A DNA stretch of 64,000 bases from the NCBI GenBank assembly GCA_028571685.1, contig CM053140.1:25587501-25651500 (forward strand). The letters run 5' to 3'. The notes below the pieces were generated by a model. It was not told the origin of the DNA and did no database searches. It worked only from the letters and a program-made list of their open reading frames with translations. This DNA comes from Heterohyrax brucei. Lineage: Eukaryota; Chordata; Mammalia; Hyracoidea; Procaviidae. Shown in pieces: positions 1 to 11,889 of the stretch; position 1 is the first letter of the stretch; each line of letters begins with the position of its first letter. Both the position numbers and the translations under genes were made by a program.

Positions 1-1205
1 TAGAGACCCAGGCTTCTGGCTTCTCGGTGGAATAGTAATTGGTTATGCGAGACAGTGTTGAGAAATAAACTCCAACAAAATCTTCAGACAAGTCAAGAAG
101 ATCCACAATTGTTGGTATCAACCTCCCTTGGGTGGAAAGTATCAGGTGGAGCCTGTCTTGAGACTAGGAAAAAGGACCTGGTGGTCTACTTCTCAGAAAA
201 CTTAGGCAGTGAAGGCCTTATGAATAATAGTGGGTATAGTGCTGGGAAATGAGCCCCTCAGATAGGAAAGCACTCAGAACAGGCCTGGTTAAAGATCCCT
301 CATCACAGTAGAGCCAATCTCAATAATGAGAATGGAGTAAAGCTTTCAGGACCTTCATTTGCTGATGTGGCAAGACTCAAAACTACAATAGCTGCAAATA
401 TCTGTTACAAATAATAATGTGGAATGTACAAAACATGAATCTAGGAAAACTGGAAATCATCAAAAATCAAATGGTGCATATAAACACCGATGTTCTAGCT
501 ATTGTGAGCTGAAAAGGACTGGTAAGGCCATTTTGAATCAAATCATCACATGGTTGTCTTTGCCTGGACAGACGCTTTGAAGAGTAATGCCATCATATTC
601 ATCTATAAAAAGAACATTTCAGTAGCTATCCTGAAGGACAACATTGTCGGTGAAAAGAATATCAATATGTCTACTAGGAAGACCAGCTAATATGACAATT
701 ATACAAATTTATACACAAACTACTAAGGCCAAAGATGAAGAAATTGAAGATTTTTATCAAATTCTGCAGTCTGAAATTGATCACACACGCATTCAAGATG
801 CATTCATAACTACTGATGATTGGAATTCAAAATTTGGAAACACAGAAGGATTGGTAGTTGGAAAATATAGACTTGGTGATAATAATGACCTCTGAGTTCA
901 CACAAGGGAATTTTGCCAAGATTAACCATTTATTCAGTGAAAAATATGTTTTCGACAACAAACAGTGACAACATGGGTGGACCTCACTAGGTGGAAAACA
1001 TACTAATAAAGTCAACTCTATCTACGGAAAGAGACAACAGAAAACATGATATTATCAGTCAGAGCAAGGCTGATGTCTGACTGTCAAACAGACCATCAAT
1101 TGCTCACACACAGTTCAAGCTGAAGAAAATTAGAATAAGCCCACCAGAGTCACAGTACAACCTTCAGTATATCCCACTTGAAGTTAGACACTATTCAAAG
1201 AATAG

Positions 1206-2195
1206 ATTTGAAGGTGGGAGCAGGGAGGGAGAGGGATTTTTTACAATCAGATAGTGGTTAGGATTAGGGATGGGTATAGCATGTGACAGCATGCACTCGA
1301 AGTGGAGTACCCACAACTACTCAACTTCAAAACCAAATTGTTCCCTTAATGTGGACAGCCTCTTTGGAAAAACGGAGAAGTGGGGTCTGAGGTAGAGGGC
1401 CCATGCTCTCAGGGGACATCCAGACTAGCTGGCATACTCAAGATTTTTCTCTCTCCCTCTCTCAAGAGATCACCCCACATACCACCTGGGTGAGCGGCAA
1501 CTGGGGTCTTAAAAGCTAGCAAGCTGCCATCTAAATAGCACCAAATGGTCCCAATCTACCTGGACCTGGGGTAAATTGAGGACATCAAGGACAGGAGAAA
1601 AATATGATCCCACCAGATGGACAGGGCCATATGAGCCATAGCTTGCTTCAGCATGGGACCAGAAGAACTAGATGGTGCCCGGCCACCACCAATGACAGCC
1701 TGGATGGGGTATGTGGAACAGATTTCTGGACTGAGCAGGTGATGCAGTAGAGGGAGATCTAGAAATCTACCAAAGACCACACCTGATGACCTTCTGAATA
1801 GAGGCCCCCCTGGGAGTGTGGCCCCTGAACTCTCTAACCCCGAGCTGCATCTAGCACCTAGGCCAGCTCCCCCCAAACAAAGACTGACCTGGACCATACA
1901 AAACATAGAGTCATACTGAAGGCAAGCAAACCTTTAAAAATGTACATGGAGTTGTCTGAGGGACACTTTGCTGGAGCTTAGTTGACTGGGTGAGGGGGGC
2001 CAGACCTTTATCAAAAGGCCACAGGAAGTTTCAAACAAAAGAGGAAGCATGCTGTCTCATGGGGGTGGGGATGTGCAGGGAGCAGCTGGAATAGAATAGA
2101 GGTGAAAGTTCTGGGTGTTAAATGGCAACATGATAGAGACTGTAAAATTGTTAATTCACAGTAAAAAAAAAAAAGAAAGAAAAGAAAAGAAGAAG
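1206..2195 (+). mobile_element. L1 3' UTR-type retroposed segment inside R1
   Basis: About 990 bases interrupt the RTE between its endonuclease and the downstream linker. The text (for example CTTAAAAGCTAGCAAGC at 1,510, then AACTAGATGGTGCCCGGCC) matches the repeat at 42,690-43,485 and ends in an A-rich tail. Near-copies of AAGAATAG(A/G)TTT lie on both sides (about 1,199 and 2,194), an imperfect target-site duplication. The L1 3' UTR assignment comes from memory of elephant repeats. Confidence 0.65.
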
Positions 2196-2284
2196 AATAG
2201 GTTTAATGTATTGAACACTAGTGGCCAAAGACCAGAAGAGTTGTGGGATGATGTTAAAGACATCATATATGAAAAAAAGGAAGA

Positions 2285-2455
2285 AAAACCCCAAAAGTAA
2301 TCCCCTTGCTGCAGAGTGGATTCCAACTCACAGTCACATTATAGTAGAGAGTAAAACTTCCCCGCAGAGTTTCCAAGGAGCACCTTGTGAATTCAAACCA
2401 TTGACCTTTTGGCTAGCAGTCATAGCTCTTAACCACTACGCTACTAGGATTTCTG
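2285..2455 (-). mobile_element. AfroSINE, antisense, in R1
   Basis: Reverse complement reads as the SINE: accessory head, GCTCCTTGGAAACTC core and the tail with GAGTTGGAATCC. Inserted in the RTE linker region. Confidence 0.85.
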
Positions 2456-3199
2456 AAGGAAGCATAAAAATACAGAAAAGAAAGAAAAGAATGAATTGTA
2501 TGTCAGAAGAGACTCTGAAACTTGCTCTTGAACGCCAAGTAGTTAAAGCAAATGGAAGAAACAATGAAGTAGAAAAAGATTTCAAAGAGTGGCTGGAGAA
2601 GGCAGTGCACAAGGACAGGTACAAACACCTAGAGTCGGAAAACTAAAAGGGATTTTAGTTGGCATTTTTCAAGCTCAAAGAACTGGAAAAAATTCAAGCC
2701 TGCAAGGATTATGTGGACAAATTATTGAATTACACAGACAGCATGAAGAAAGATGAAAACAATATGCAGACTCACTAAACCAAAGAGTTGGTCAATGTTC
2801 GACCACTTCAGGAGGCAGCATATGATCAAAAACTGAAGAATAAGTCCAAGCTGCACTGAAGACATTGATGAGAATAGGGCACCAGGAATTGACGGAAATG
2901 CTGAGTGAGCTGTTTCAACAAATGGATGCAATGCTAGAAGTGCTTAGTCATCTATGCCGAGAAATTTGGAAGACAAATTTCTAGCCAAGTAACTGAAAGA
3001 GATTCACATTTATACCAGTTCCAAAGAGAGGCGATCCAACAGAATTCGAAAATTATCCAGCAATATCATGAGTATCATAGACAAATAAAATTTTGCTGCA
3101 GGTCATTCAAAAGTGGTTGCAGCTCCTGTCTGAAAGTAGAGAATATCATAAAGATGTTTACCTGTGTTTTATTGACTACACAACAGCATTAAACCACGT

Positions 3200-3590
3200 G
3201 GACTACGACGTCCAACAATTATGTTCAAGAACTCATCCTAGAAAAATTGCTGCATACCTCATTGCTGAATATCACTATGGTCACCTTTGAACTACTCCAC
3301 TTGGAAAGCTATGCGCTGACACCAGCGACTAATCTACCCTTCAAAGCAATTTTGGAACTCTTTCTGGAACAGCCATCAGAGCTGTCATTGCACAGGGTCT
3401 GACAATTACATTTGTAAACTTATCCTAGAAAAAGTGCTTTGAGGGTGGACTAAGCACTGGCATCAGTGCACAGCATCCCAAGCAGAGTACTTCAAAGTTG
3501 GCCATGGTTATATTCAGCAATGAGGTATGTAGCACTTTTTCTAGGATTGGTTTATGAAACCAGTTGTTGGCTTCATATGACAAATTATGG
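3200..3590. mobile_element. Mariner MITE M1 in R1
   Basis: Left end has AACTCATCCTAGAAAAA and CTCATTGCTGAATATC; the right end carries their complement (ATTCAGCAATGAGG, CACTTTTTCTAGGAT), so the ends are long inverted repeats of about 60 bases. The interior is an internally deleted mariner. An extra left-type end, GGTCTGACAATTAC, lies inside at 3,397. Confidence 0.75.
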
Positions 3591-4920
3591 ATAATACTGT
3601 GAAGAAATGGAATTCCAGCACTATGCTCATGAGGACACCATACCACAAAGAAGCAAAATTTAGCTGAAGATCATTCAAAAGCAGCTACAGAAACACATTT
3701 GACAGGGAGCTTCTGGGAATTCAAGTTGAGTTTAAGAGGATATAGAACTAGGAACGCCATTGCTAATGTCAGGGGGATTCTGGCTGAAAGCACAGAATAC
3801 CAGAAAGTTGTTTACCTGTTTTATTGACTATGTTAAAGTATTCTAATGTATGAATCATAGGAAATTATGGATCGTAGTGCAGAGAATGAAAATTCTGAAA
3901 CAATTGTACTCAAGAGGAATCCATACACACATCAAGAGGCAGTCGTTCAAACAGAACAAGGGGATAGTGAGTAGTTTAAAGTCTAGAAAGGTGTTGTGTC
4001 CTCTCACCACACTTAATCTGGCCAGCAGGCTAATCTAAATACTGAGTAAATAATCTTAGAGACCAGACTACAGGAAGAAGAATGGAGAATCAGTACTCGA
4101 AGAAGACTTATTAACAACTTGTGTTATGCAGATAACACAACCTTACTAGATGAAGGTGAAGAGGACTTGAAGCGCTCACTGATCAGCACCAGAGACTACA
4201 AGCCTTCCATAGGAATTACATCTCAACATCAAGATAATAAAAATCCTCACAGCTGGATCAATAAGCAACATCATCATACACAGCGAAAAGACTGACTTTG
4301 TCAAGGATTTCATTTTACTTAGATCCACAATTAATGCTCACGGAAATGGAAGTTAAGACTTCATATGAGGCACTGCATTGTGTAAATCTGCTGCAAGAGA
4401 CCTCTTTAGAGAGTTTTTTTTTTTTTTTTTTATAAAAAAAAGTTACTTTAAGAACTAAGATGAGCCTGATTCAAGCCATGGTGGTTTCAATCACCTCATA
4501 TGCATGGGAAGGCTGTACAATAAATAAGGAAGACTGACAAACTGATACCTTTAATGTATGTTGCTGGTGAAAATATTGAAATACCATGAACTTTCCAAAC
4601 AACAAACAAGTACGTCTGAAAGAAGTACAGCCAGAATGCAACTTACAAACAAGGATGATGAGACTTGGTCTCACATACCTAGGACATGTCAGGAGGGAGC
4701 AGTTCCTGGGGAAGGACATCATGCTTGGTGGAGAGTCTGCAAAAAAGAGAAGACCCTCTCTGAGATGGATTGACACAATGGTTACAGCAATAGGTCAGGC
4801 ATAACAGTGGTTATGATGATGGTGTCAGGTCAGGTAGTGTTTCGTTCTGTTGTATATAGGGTAGCTGTAAGTTGCAGCCAACTCAACGGCAGCTAACAGC
4901 AGCAACAACAATATAAGACA

Positions 4921-5079
4921 AGAATTCAATTACAAGTTGTTTATTTGAGAAGTGATCCCAGGAAGCAGCAGTAGGACAGTGGGGGAATGAAATAGGGAAA
5001 GAAGGAGAAAACACAGTCTCTACCATCTGGAAGTTCCCACCAACTACCACTGCTTCCACCAGAGTGGTACCTGGCTACT
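4921..5079. other. Unassigned spacer between R1 and an L1-type repeat
   Basis: No gene or confidently named repeat is visible in this short stretch. Confidence 0.4.
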
Positions 5080-5457
5080 ACCACTGACAACTCTGATAGG
5101 AATTGCAACAGAAGGTCCTGGGCAAAGCAGAAGATAAATATAGAAAAAAATTCAAACTCACCAAAAAAAGACCAGACCTACTGGTCAGACAGAGGCTGGA
5201 GAAACTCCAAGAGCAAGTCCTTGGGCAGCCTTTTAGGTCCCTGCTGAAGTCACTATTGAAGTTCATTCTTCAGCCAAAGGTTAGACAGCCGTATAATACA
5301 AACAGTAAAACATGTATTTCAATCGTGTATAAGAGACTACAAGGGCACATCAGCCCCAAAGTAAAGAACGGAAGGCAGGAAGGGAGAGGAAAACTAGATG
5401 AATGGTAACGGAGAACTCAAGTCCAGAGGGGGAGATTGTTAAAACATCACAGAGTTG
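5080..5457 (+). mobile_element. L1 3' UTR-type fragment, left half
   Basis: Same family as 42,690-43,485 (shared GGTCAGACAGAGGCTGGAG and CAGCCAAAGGTTAGACA). It continues after the MaLR provirus, at 7,309-7,390, with the terminal AATGAGAAACT...CATCTAAA block. Confidence 0.65.
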
Positions 5458-5462
5458 GCAAC

Positions 5463-7303
5463 TATCTCAATCACCTGGTACTACTCTAACAGAAAATACC
5501 ACGAGTGGAAGGTTTCACGTAGAGAAGCTTTATTGAGACAGTCCGGTAAGCCACAAATCCATTTACAAATTGTAAGTCCATTCAGTGAGAAAATTTATCA
5601 CAGTCCGGTAGGCTGAGTCCAAATTCAGTGAGAGCATCTCGGCACAGGAACCTCGGGTCCAAAGGACATGCTCTGCTCTCGGTGCTTCTCTATCGGTGGT
5701 AGGAGGTTCCCAACTTCCTCAGCTCACTTCTCTCCCTTATATTCCACAAGCTTGAATCCTGCCTCACTAACACAACTACAAACAATTCTCCATCATCAAA
5801 ATCACAGAGGCAGGATTCACAACACATGGGAGGAAGGACATCCTATTGGAACACCAAACCAGGTCAAATCAACACATACATTTTTGGGGGGACACAAGTC
5901 AGTCCATGACATACCACCTTTTGGCACCCCAAAAAATCGTATTAGAACACACAAAATATAGTCATTCATAGCACAGCAAGTTTTCACTCCATAACATAGC
6001 AAGTTTTGATTCCATAACATAACAATAGTTTTCATTTATAATATACAACAGGCAGATTATCAGAACACGTCACATTAGACATCATGACTTCAAAAACATT
6101 ATTTCATACTCTGAGACATTTCATAACCACTCCCTTCAAACTCTTGGTATTGGCCACACTCTCCAGATTCTTAGTGGAGGCACCTGGGCTTCATCTTGGC
6201 CTTCCAGGCCCACTTGGACAGAACTCTGCCCCCTTGGCTTTAGGTGCACCCTAAGCTCAACAGAGTGGTAATTCCACTCCCACAAACACAGAAAGCCCTG
6301 GCCACACCGTTACACGGCCATACCTTGTGAGACTCAGGCAACTCAGCTTCTTGCCAACCTGGGGCCGCAACCCCACATCTTCATCACCTTGTCTCAGCTT
6401 CTACTTCTAGTGGCCTCATGGCCTGGGCCTCAAGGCCACATCTGCCCTATATAGGCAAGTGTTCCAACACTCTGTAGCTGTGTAGCTCCACTGATTCAAG
6501 TGCCTGGAGGCACCCCACTCCATCGACTAGCCTCCTGCACAGAAGCACTCAGCTCTCTTGTTCTGTGAGTCAGCAAGCCTAGCTCTGCCTATTCAAGTGC
6601 CCAGAGGCACCCCACTCCATCAAGTAGCCTCTTGCGCAGAGGCATTCAGCATTCTTGCTCCATGGGTAGGCTCCTGGTTCTGCTACTTCCAGTTCACTGC
6701 TGCTGTTGCTTTCCTTACTATCTGATGCCCTCAGGTGCTAGCAGTTCTCTTGAGTGCCTTCTTTCATCCACTCACAGTCTCAAAAAAAAGTTTCCACATT
6801 TTAGGTATTTGTTAGAGCAGTAGTACCCCACTCCCGATACCAAATTCTGTCCTAGTCACTGGGTACTGCTCTAATGGAAAATACCACGAGTGGAAGGTTT
6901 CATGTAGAGAAGGTTTAATGAGATAGTCCAGCAGGCCACAAATCCATTCCTAAGCTACAAGTCCATTCAACATGAAAAATCATCACAGTCCAGTAGGCTG
7001 AGTCCACATCCAGTGAGAGCATTTCAGCACAGGAATCTCGGGTCCAAAGGATGTGCTGTGCTCTCGGTGCTTCTCTCTTGATGGTATGAGGTTCCCAACT
7101 TCCTCAGCTCACTTCTCTCCCTTATGTTCCACAAGCTTGTAGCTTGGGTCCTGCCTCACTAATACAACTGCAAACCATTCTCCATCATCAATATCACAGA
7201 GGCAGGATTCACAACACATGGGAGGAAGGGCACCATATTGAAACTCCTAACCATGTCAAATCAATACATACATTTTTGGGGGGACACAATTCAATCCATG
7301 ACA
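5463..7303 (-). mobile_element. Complete MaLR (ERVL-related) provirus with two LTRs
   Basis: Two similar LTRs in the same (minus) orientation, 5,463-5,911 (449 bases) and 6,848-7,303 (456 bases), flank a 936-base interior. On the minus strand the LTRs run TG...CA. Five bases beyond the 5' LTR the minus strand reads TGGTATCGGGAGTGGGG (6,842-6,826), which resembles a tRNA-Leu primer-binding site, as known for ERVL. A purine-rich stretch adjoins the 3' LTR at 5,912-5,930. The flanks GCAAC (5,458-5,462) and ACAAC (7,304-7,308) are a 5-base target-site duplication with one change. The interior has no long ORF, as expected for non-autonomous MaLRs. Confidence 0.85.
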
Positions 7304-7390
7304 ACAACCAAAGTTACAATACAATGTGCATAGTAACTGGTTAATGAGAAACTGTTCTCTGAGCATTCATCTAAAAACAAAAGTTCCCCC

Positions 7391-8009
7391 AATGGACATC
7401 TGGGATGAATCCCATTAGGAACTGCAAGGAGGCAGCAGAGAGCAGGCACCTGAGTCAGCCCTCCCGAGGGAAGGCAACTGGGGTGTTGCTCTACCAGTAG
7501 CCTCCAGTCATTGATCTGGGCTTCTCACAAGGACATTCTTTCTAAACAAGGTTCTTCCTGCACTGTATGGTGAGGTCTGGGGATGGAGGGGACTCTCATA
7601 GATTCTTCTGTGATGAGGACACACCCACCTTCACACATATACCCCAAATATAGTCCTGTATGCACACACACACACTCACATACACAAGTGGTCACATGCA
7701 CACACTCAGACACACTGAACTCAGAACAGAAGCATTACAGCCCACTATTTCAGAACACATCAGCACAGGGCAGATATATTCTAGTTCAGAAAACGATCTC
7801 ACCACAGCAAGAGCAGGTTCATGCGTATTCTGAACATTATACAGCACGGTGAAGCATGGCCTTGGCGCACGTGAGTCCCTCACCTCCTACCTTTCCTTAT
7901 CTGTGCATGTGAGTATGTGTGCACGTGAGTATGTGATTGGACGGTGGGGTGTACACGTGAGTGTGCTAGTGTGCTTGCCACATGTCCACCGTCACAGCCC
8001 TTAGAGAAA
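7391..8009. other. Non-coding unique stretch with CA/GT-rich microsatellites
   Basis: Holds a (CA)-rich tract at 7,660-7,715 and GTGAGTATGTG repeats at about 7,905-7,965. No conserved ORF or known repeat is seen; short ORFs here reflect the microsatellites. Confidence 0.5.
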
Positions 8010-8205
8010 CTTGATAATGGAGCCCTTGATGGCCCAGATGACTAAGCACTCAGCTAAGAAGTTGGTAGGTGGAACATGCCCTGAGGTGCCGTGAAAGACA
8101 GATCTGGCACTCCTAAAGAGCACAGCTCTGAAAATCTATGGAACAGTTGTATTCTGCACACATAGGGTCTCTGTGAGTCAGAATTGACTCAGCATCAAAT
8201 GGGAA
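8010..8205 (+). mobile_element. AfroSINE
   Basis: Diverged head (GATGGCCCAGATGACTAAGC) and tail with GTGAGTCAGAATTGACTCAGC, ending in AACAACAAC. Confidence 0.8.
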
Positions 8206-8280
8206 CAACAACATATCCATAAAAGCTGCTCATATTTCTTTCAACTGGTGAGCAAAGAGTGGTCCATACCTACAATGATA

Positions 8281-8425
8281 TATGCCAAGTGCCGTCGAGT
8301 CGGATTCGACTCATGGTGACCCTAGGGGCCAGGGTAGACAATGATATATAGATAGATAAAATATATATACATATATACCTACATAAGTATATATATACAC
8401 ATACTGATACAAATATATAGAGATC
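8281..8425 (-). mobile_element. AfroSINE tail fragment plus AT microsatellite
   Basis: 8,281-8,340 is the antisense SINE tail (GTGCCGTCGAGTCGGATTC). It is followed by an (ATATAG)-type tract to 8,425. Confidence 0.7.
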
Positions 8426-8429
8426 GACA

Positions 8430-8895
8430 ATCATAACAAAAGAATCTCAAACACATTATGGTAAGTGAGAGAAGCCAGATTCCCAGGCTATGTTCTATAT
8501 GATCCTGTTTATACAACAACGTGAATAAGACAGATCTGAAAGAATGGAGAACAGATCAGAGGCTTCCAGGGATGAGAAGCAGGTTTTGACTACAAAGTAG
8601 TAACACTGGAGAGTTGCTGGAGTGATGAAGCCCTTCTGTATCTAGACTATGGTGGTTGTTGTTGCACAGCTCTCGGCATTTATCAAAACTAAACTGTTCG
8701 TCAAACAGAAAAACATTTTCTGCTCGAGTTTCTGTTATTAGTGGTGGAATGATTTTAAAATGGATAGTGAGAATGGCTGCACAACTTGAGGAATGTAAAC
8801 AATGTCACTGAACTGCACATGTAGAAATTCGTGTGATGACAAGTGTTTTAGGACACATATTTTCACCACAATAAATATGTGTATTTATGTTTCTT
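8430..8895 (+). mobile_element. Old L1 (L1M-type) 3' end fragment
   Basis: Contains the AATCTCAAACACATTATGGTAA text and CAGATCAGAGGCTTCCAGGG typical of old L1 3' ends, and finishes near CACCACAATAAATATG. Diverged. Confidence 0.6.
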
Positions 8896-9414
8896 AGGGG
8901 AGAGATATGACCACGAGACAGCAGCGCTGTACAGAAAAGTGTGCACTGGAGCTGACATACTGACAGCTCGTGCAGTGGGCGTGCCCCACAGCAGGTGGGC
9001 AAGGTGATGCAAGCAGGTGATGCAAGAAGCCACCAGAAGGGGAGACAGGCAAGGAAGCACTTGCGGAAGAGGGGAAGTGAGGGAATTGTGTGTGCCTAGG
9101 TGATGTCCCTCTGCACAGGGTAGGGAGCCTCTGTCTTACCCAGAGCCAGCAGACGTTGGGCACAGTGCTGCAGGATCTGTGAAACAGCAGACTCTAAGTG
9201 GTTACAAACGTGCTTATTGGGGCTATTTTTAAACCATCTGGATGCATACAAAATCTGTGTTTGGCACCAGCAGGCTTTTTAATTTTTGGTTGGTTTGTTC
9301 GTTTACATGAGAAGGCTAACAGATCCCAGCTTGCTACAAGGAAGAGGACAACTTGAGGCCAATACATAGAGGGCAGTTTTAACTCATTAAAATACCGGGT
9401 CATTTGGCCTGAGA
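8896..9414. other. Unassigned unique sequence
   Basis: No gene, splice-flanked exon or familiar repeat recognised. Short antisense ORFs of up to 96 codons show no known motif. Confidence 0.4.
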
Positions 9415-9500
9415 AGACGGTGCAAGACCAGCCAGTATTTCTTTCTGTTGTACATAGGGTCACTTCTGAGTCAGTCTGCAGCACCTAACGACAACAAGGC
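9415..9500 (+). mobile_element. RTE 3' tail fragment
   Basis: Ends with TTGTACATAGGGTCAC...CACCTAACGACAACAA. The junction with the following sequence is the same as at the 3' end of R2 near 26,130. Confidence 0.75.
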
Positions 9501-9875
9501 TGTACATATTGTATGAAAGATGTTGAATCACAGCCAAGTCTTATGTGAATGTACTGTGAATGAATTGCTATAGCAAAAGTTAATTCATTGAAAGTAACTC
9601 AAGTTCTAATTGACAGTAACATCTCAAGACATTAATCTGCATAACAAGAACTCTGGCAAAGTGAGAAAAAACTAATTTTCAAATTACTGTCTAACATAAT
9701 GCCATTTTAAAAGATAGCGACTTGAGTACTTAGTATTTAGTGATTTTTAAATCACTAAATGATGGTTCCTTGGTTTATAAAAGTATTTAATTTCATGAAT
9801 AGGTGTTCATACATTATATTATAAGCCATAATTAAATATATTGATAACATATTAAATATTTATAAATATATTATG

Positions 9876-10342
9876 TGTCATGGATTGCATTGTGTCCCCC
9901 CCAAAATGTATTATTGATTTGACTCAGCTGTGAATCCAAGTATGGTGCAATTCCTCCCATGGGTTGTGACCGCTGCCTCTGTTATGAGGGAGAATAGACA
10001 GCAGCTGTGTTGGTGAGACAGGACTCAAGCTACCAGCTTGTGGGATGTAGGGAAGAGATGTGAGCCGAGTTAAGCTGGGAATCTCACATCATCAACAAAG
10101 CAGCACCGGGAGTAGAGCACATCCTTTGGACTTGAGGCTCTTGCACCAAGATGCTCCCTGACCAAAAACTGATGCAACAACAAGGACTTTCTTCCAGGCT
10201 GACAGAGGGAAAGCCCTTCCCCTGGAGTGGACATCCTGAATGCAGACCTGTCACCTACTGGACTGTGTAAGAGTAAACGTTTCTCTGTTAAAGCCATCTG
10301 CTTGTGGTACTTCTGTTAGAGGAGCACTAGTTGACGATCACA
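9876..10342 (+). mobile_element. MaLR-type solo LTR
   Basis: Starts TGTCATGGATTGC with the CCCCCC block, ends ...ACGATCACA. It contains the GGGAATCTCACATCATCAA analogue shared by all LTRs of this family in the window. It is absent from the paralogous ERV segment at 26.4 kb, so it inserted after the duplication. Confidence 0.8.
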
Positions 10343-10888
10343 GGTGAAAACCTAGATAAGCAAATGTTACGTATGGTAAAACAGTATTTTAAACAGAAAA
10401 CTGTGTAAATATAACAACAAAATGCATTAAAAGTTAAAAATATGTTAAAATAAAATCATGCAAATAACAAACTGGAAGGATATGCAAGGGAATATTAACT
10501 TGGGTTATTTATACATGAAAGGATTGTGGATAGCACTTATTAATTTGCTTGATTTTATTTTATTCAATGAACTACTATTACTTTTGGAATAAGAATAATA
10601 CTTCAAATAGTAAGTCTGAAGGCAAAGGAAAACAGATTTGAGTTGCATATTTCATCAACTTAACCAAAATGCCAAATCCATGGCTGTCGAGTCCATTCAC
10701 ACTCATATATTAAACAGACACCCTGTATCTGTCTCTCCCAGTCACTCCAGGGGTTGAATCCCAGTCCCCTACCTTTAGAAGAACCTCCCCAGCCCTAGTG
10801 CCAGATTAAGGTATGTGAAGACCCTAAGCATTTGTCATATATGGTACCCTCTCCTCTGCCTACTCAGGCATTCAAATGGGTTGTACAA

Positions 10889-10889
<1 letters not shown>

Positions 10890-10925
<36 letters not shown>
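10890..10925 (+). repeat. (TG)n microsatellite
   Basis: Pure TG tract in the ERV copy 1 internal part; the paralogous tract is at 27,009-27,043. Confidence 0.95.
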
Positions 10926-10927
<2 letters not shown>

Positions 10928-11130
10928 TGATCTGAAGATTGGAGACTCCCCAAAAGATAGGTCTTTGGCCATACCAAGGAAAGCTCAGATAGAATCCAGT
11001 TTCCTTTTCTTTTAGCTAAGTGATAGGAAAACTGGCGCAACAGGTTTTTCAGCTGGTTCATAAGTGTACCTAAGTCCAAAGAAGAAGGAAATGCTTCGTG
11101 ACACTTGCTATCCGATTTAAGTGAAATGTT

Positions 11131-11284
11131 AACACACTGCCATTGAGTTGACTCAGACTCACAGTGACCTTATAGGATACAGTAAAACTGCTCTATAGAG
11201 TTTCAAACCGGTGCCTGGCAGACTGGAAGTGCCAACCTTTTGGTTAGTAGCTGTAGCACTGAACTACTATGCCACCAGGATTTC
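11131..11284 (-). mobile_element. AfroSINE, antisense, in ERV LTR
   Basis: Full SINE in reverse: CATTGAGTTGACTCAGACTC...TATGCCACCAGGATTTCC. Confidence 0.85.
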
Positions 11285-11310
11285 CAAATGAAAGGTTAAC
11301 TACCACCACC

Positions 11311-11465
11311 CCAAAAAACCAAACCCTATTGCCATCAAGCTGCTCTTGACTCATAGTGACCCTATAGGACAGGGTAGAACTGCTCCACAGAGTTTCCAAG
11401 GAGTGTCTGGTGGATCGGAACTGCCAAGCTTTTGGTTACCTCTTAACCACTATACCACCAGGGTG
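11311..11465 (-). mobile_element. AfroSINE, antisense, in ERV LTR
   Basis: Second SINE in the same LTR: AAACCAAACCCTATTGCC...CCACTATACCACCAGGG. Confidence 0.88.
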
Positions 11466-11889
11466 AGGGTCCTAATACTGTCTTAGAGCTACCTTGTCAC
11501 TATGACTCAGAATCACACGATCATGAGTCAACCCCAGCCATCATGTCGCCAGGTAACCGAAAACCTCAGAACTAATCTGGTGACATTTTATAACCTGTAA
11601 TTAGGTATGTACCCTAGCCGTGGTCTTTTCCCTGCTTCTGAAGTCCCATTTATGACAGTGATGAATTGACCTGCTACTGCTAATCATGACCTTGTGATAG
11701 AATATCTTTACAGACATTGTCCTGTATAGAATATAATGGACACCATGACTGTGGTTCAGCAGATTCCATTGGCCTCTGTACTGAGTACACGCTGACAGTC
11801 TCCCAGATGATTGTGTTTTTTTCAGACTTTGGGCTCAATAAAAAAATTTTTGGTTAAACTTAAGTCTGAGGTCTTTTTCTTCTAACACA

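Larger units (their letters stand above)
1..4920 (+). mobile_element. RTE (BovB-clade) LINE copy R1, near full length, with nested insertions
   Basis: The window opens in the RTE 5' UTR (sequence shared with the element at 22,095). The endonuclease region runs about 450-1,200 (fragments such as IIQIYTQTTKAKDEEIEDF), and reverse transcriptase pieces follow to 4,800. The catalytic box at about 4,124 reads YADN. The 3' end carries the usual short tail ending in CAGCAACAACAA near 4,910. Insertions: an L1-like piece (1,206-2,195), an AfroSINE (2,285-2,455), a mariner (3,200-3,590) and a T-run at about 4,411. The RT segment is partly duplicated (see findings). Many stops; not coding now. Confidence 0.9.
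9501..11889 (+). mobile_element. ERV 3' end copy 1: AT-rich internal part, polypurine tract and LTR
   Basis: Internal sequence 9,501-11,091 is homologous to 26,140-27,212: both start AAGATGTTGAA, share TAATGCCATTTT and carry a (TG)n tract (10,890 and 27,010). A polypurine tract (GAAGAAGGAAA) ends at 11,091, and an LTR starting TG at 11,092 runs to ACACA at 11,889, with AATAAA near 11,837. Two AfroSINEs lie in the LTR and a MaLR LTR lies in the internal part. No intact retroviral gene is present. The family is not identified. Confidence 0.65.

Noticed and set aside
9876-9880. 5-base TSD for the LTR at 9,876-10,342
   Set aside because: TTATG before and GGTGA after do not match well enough.
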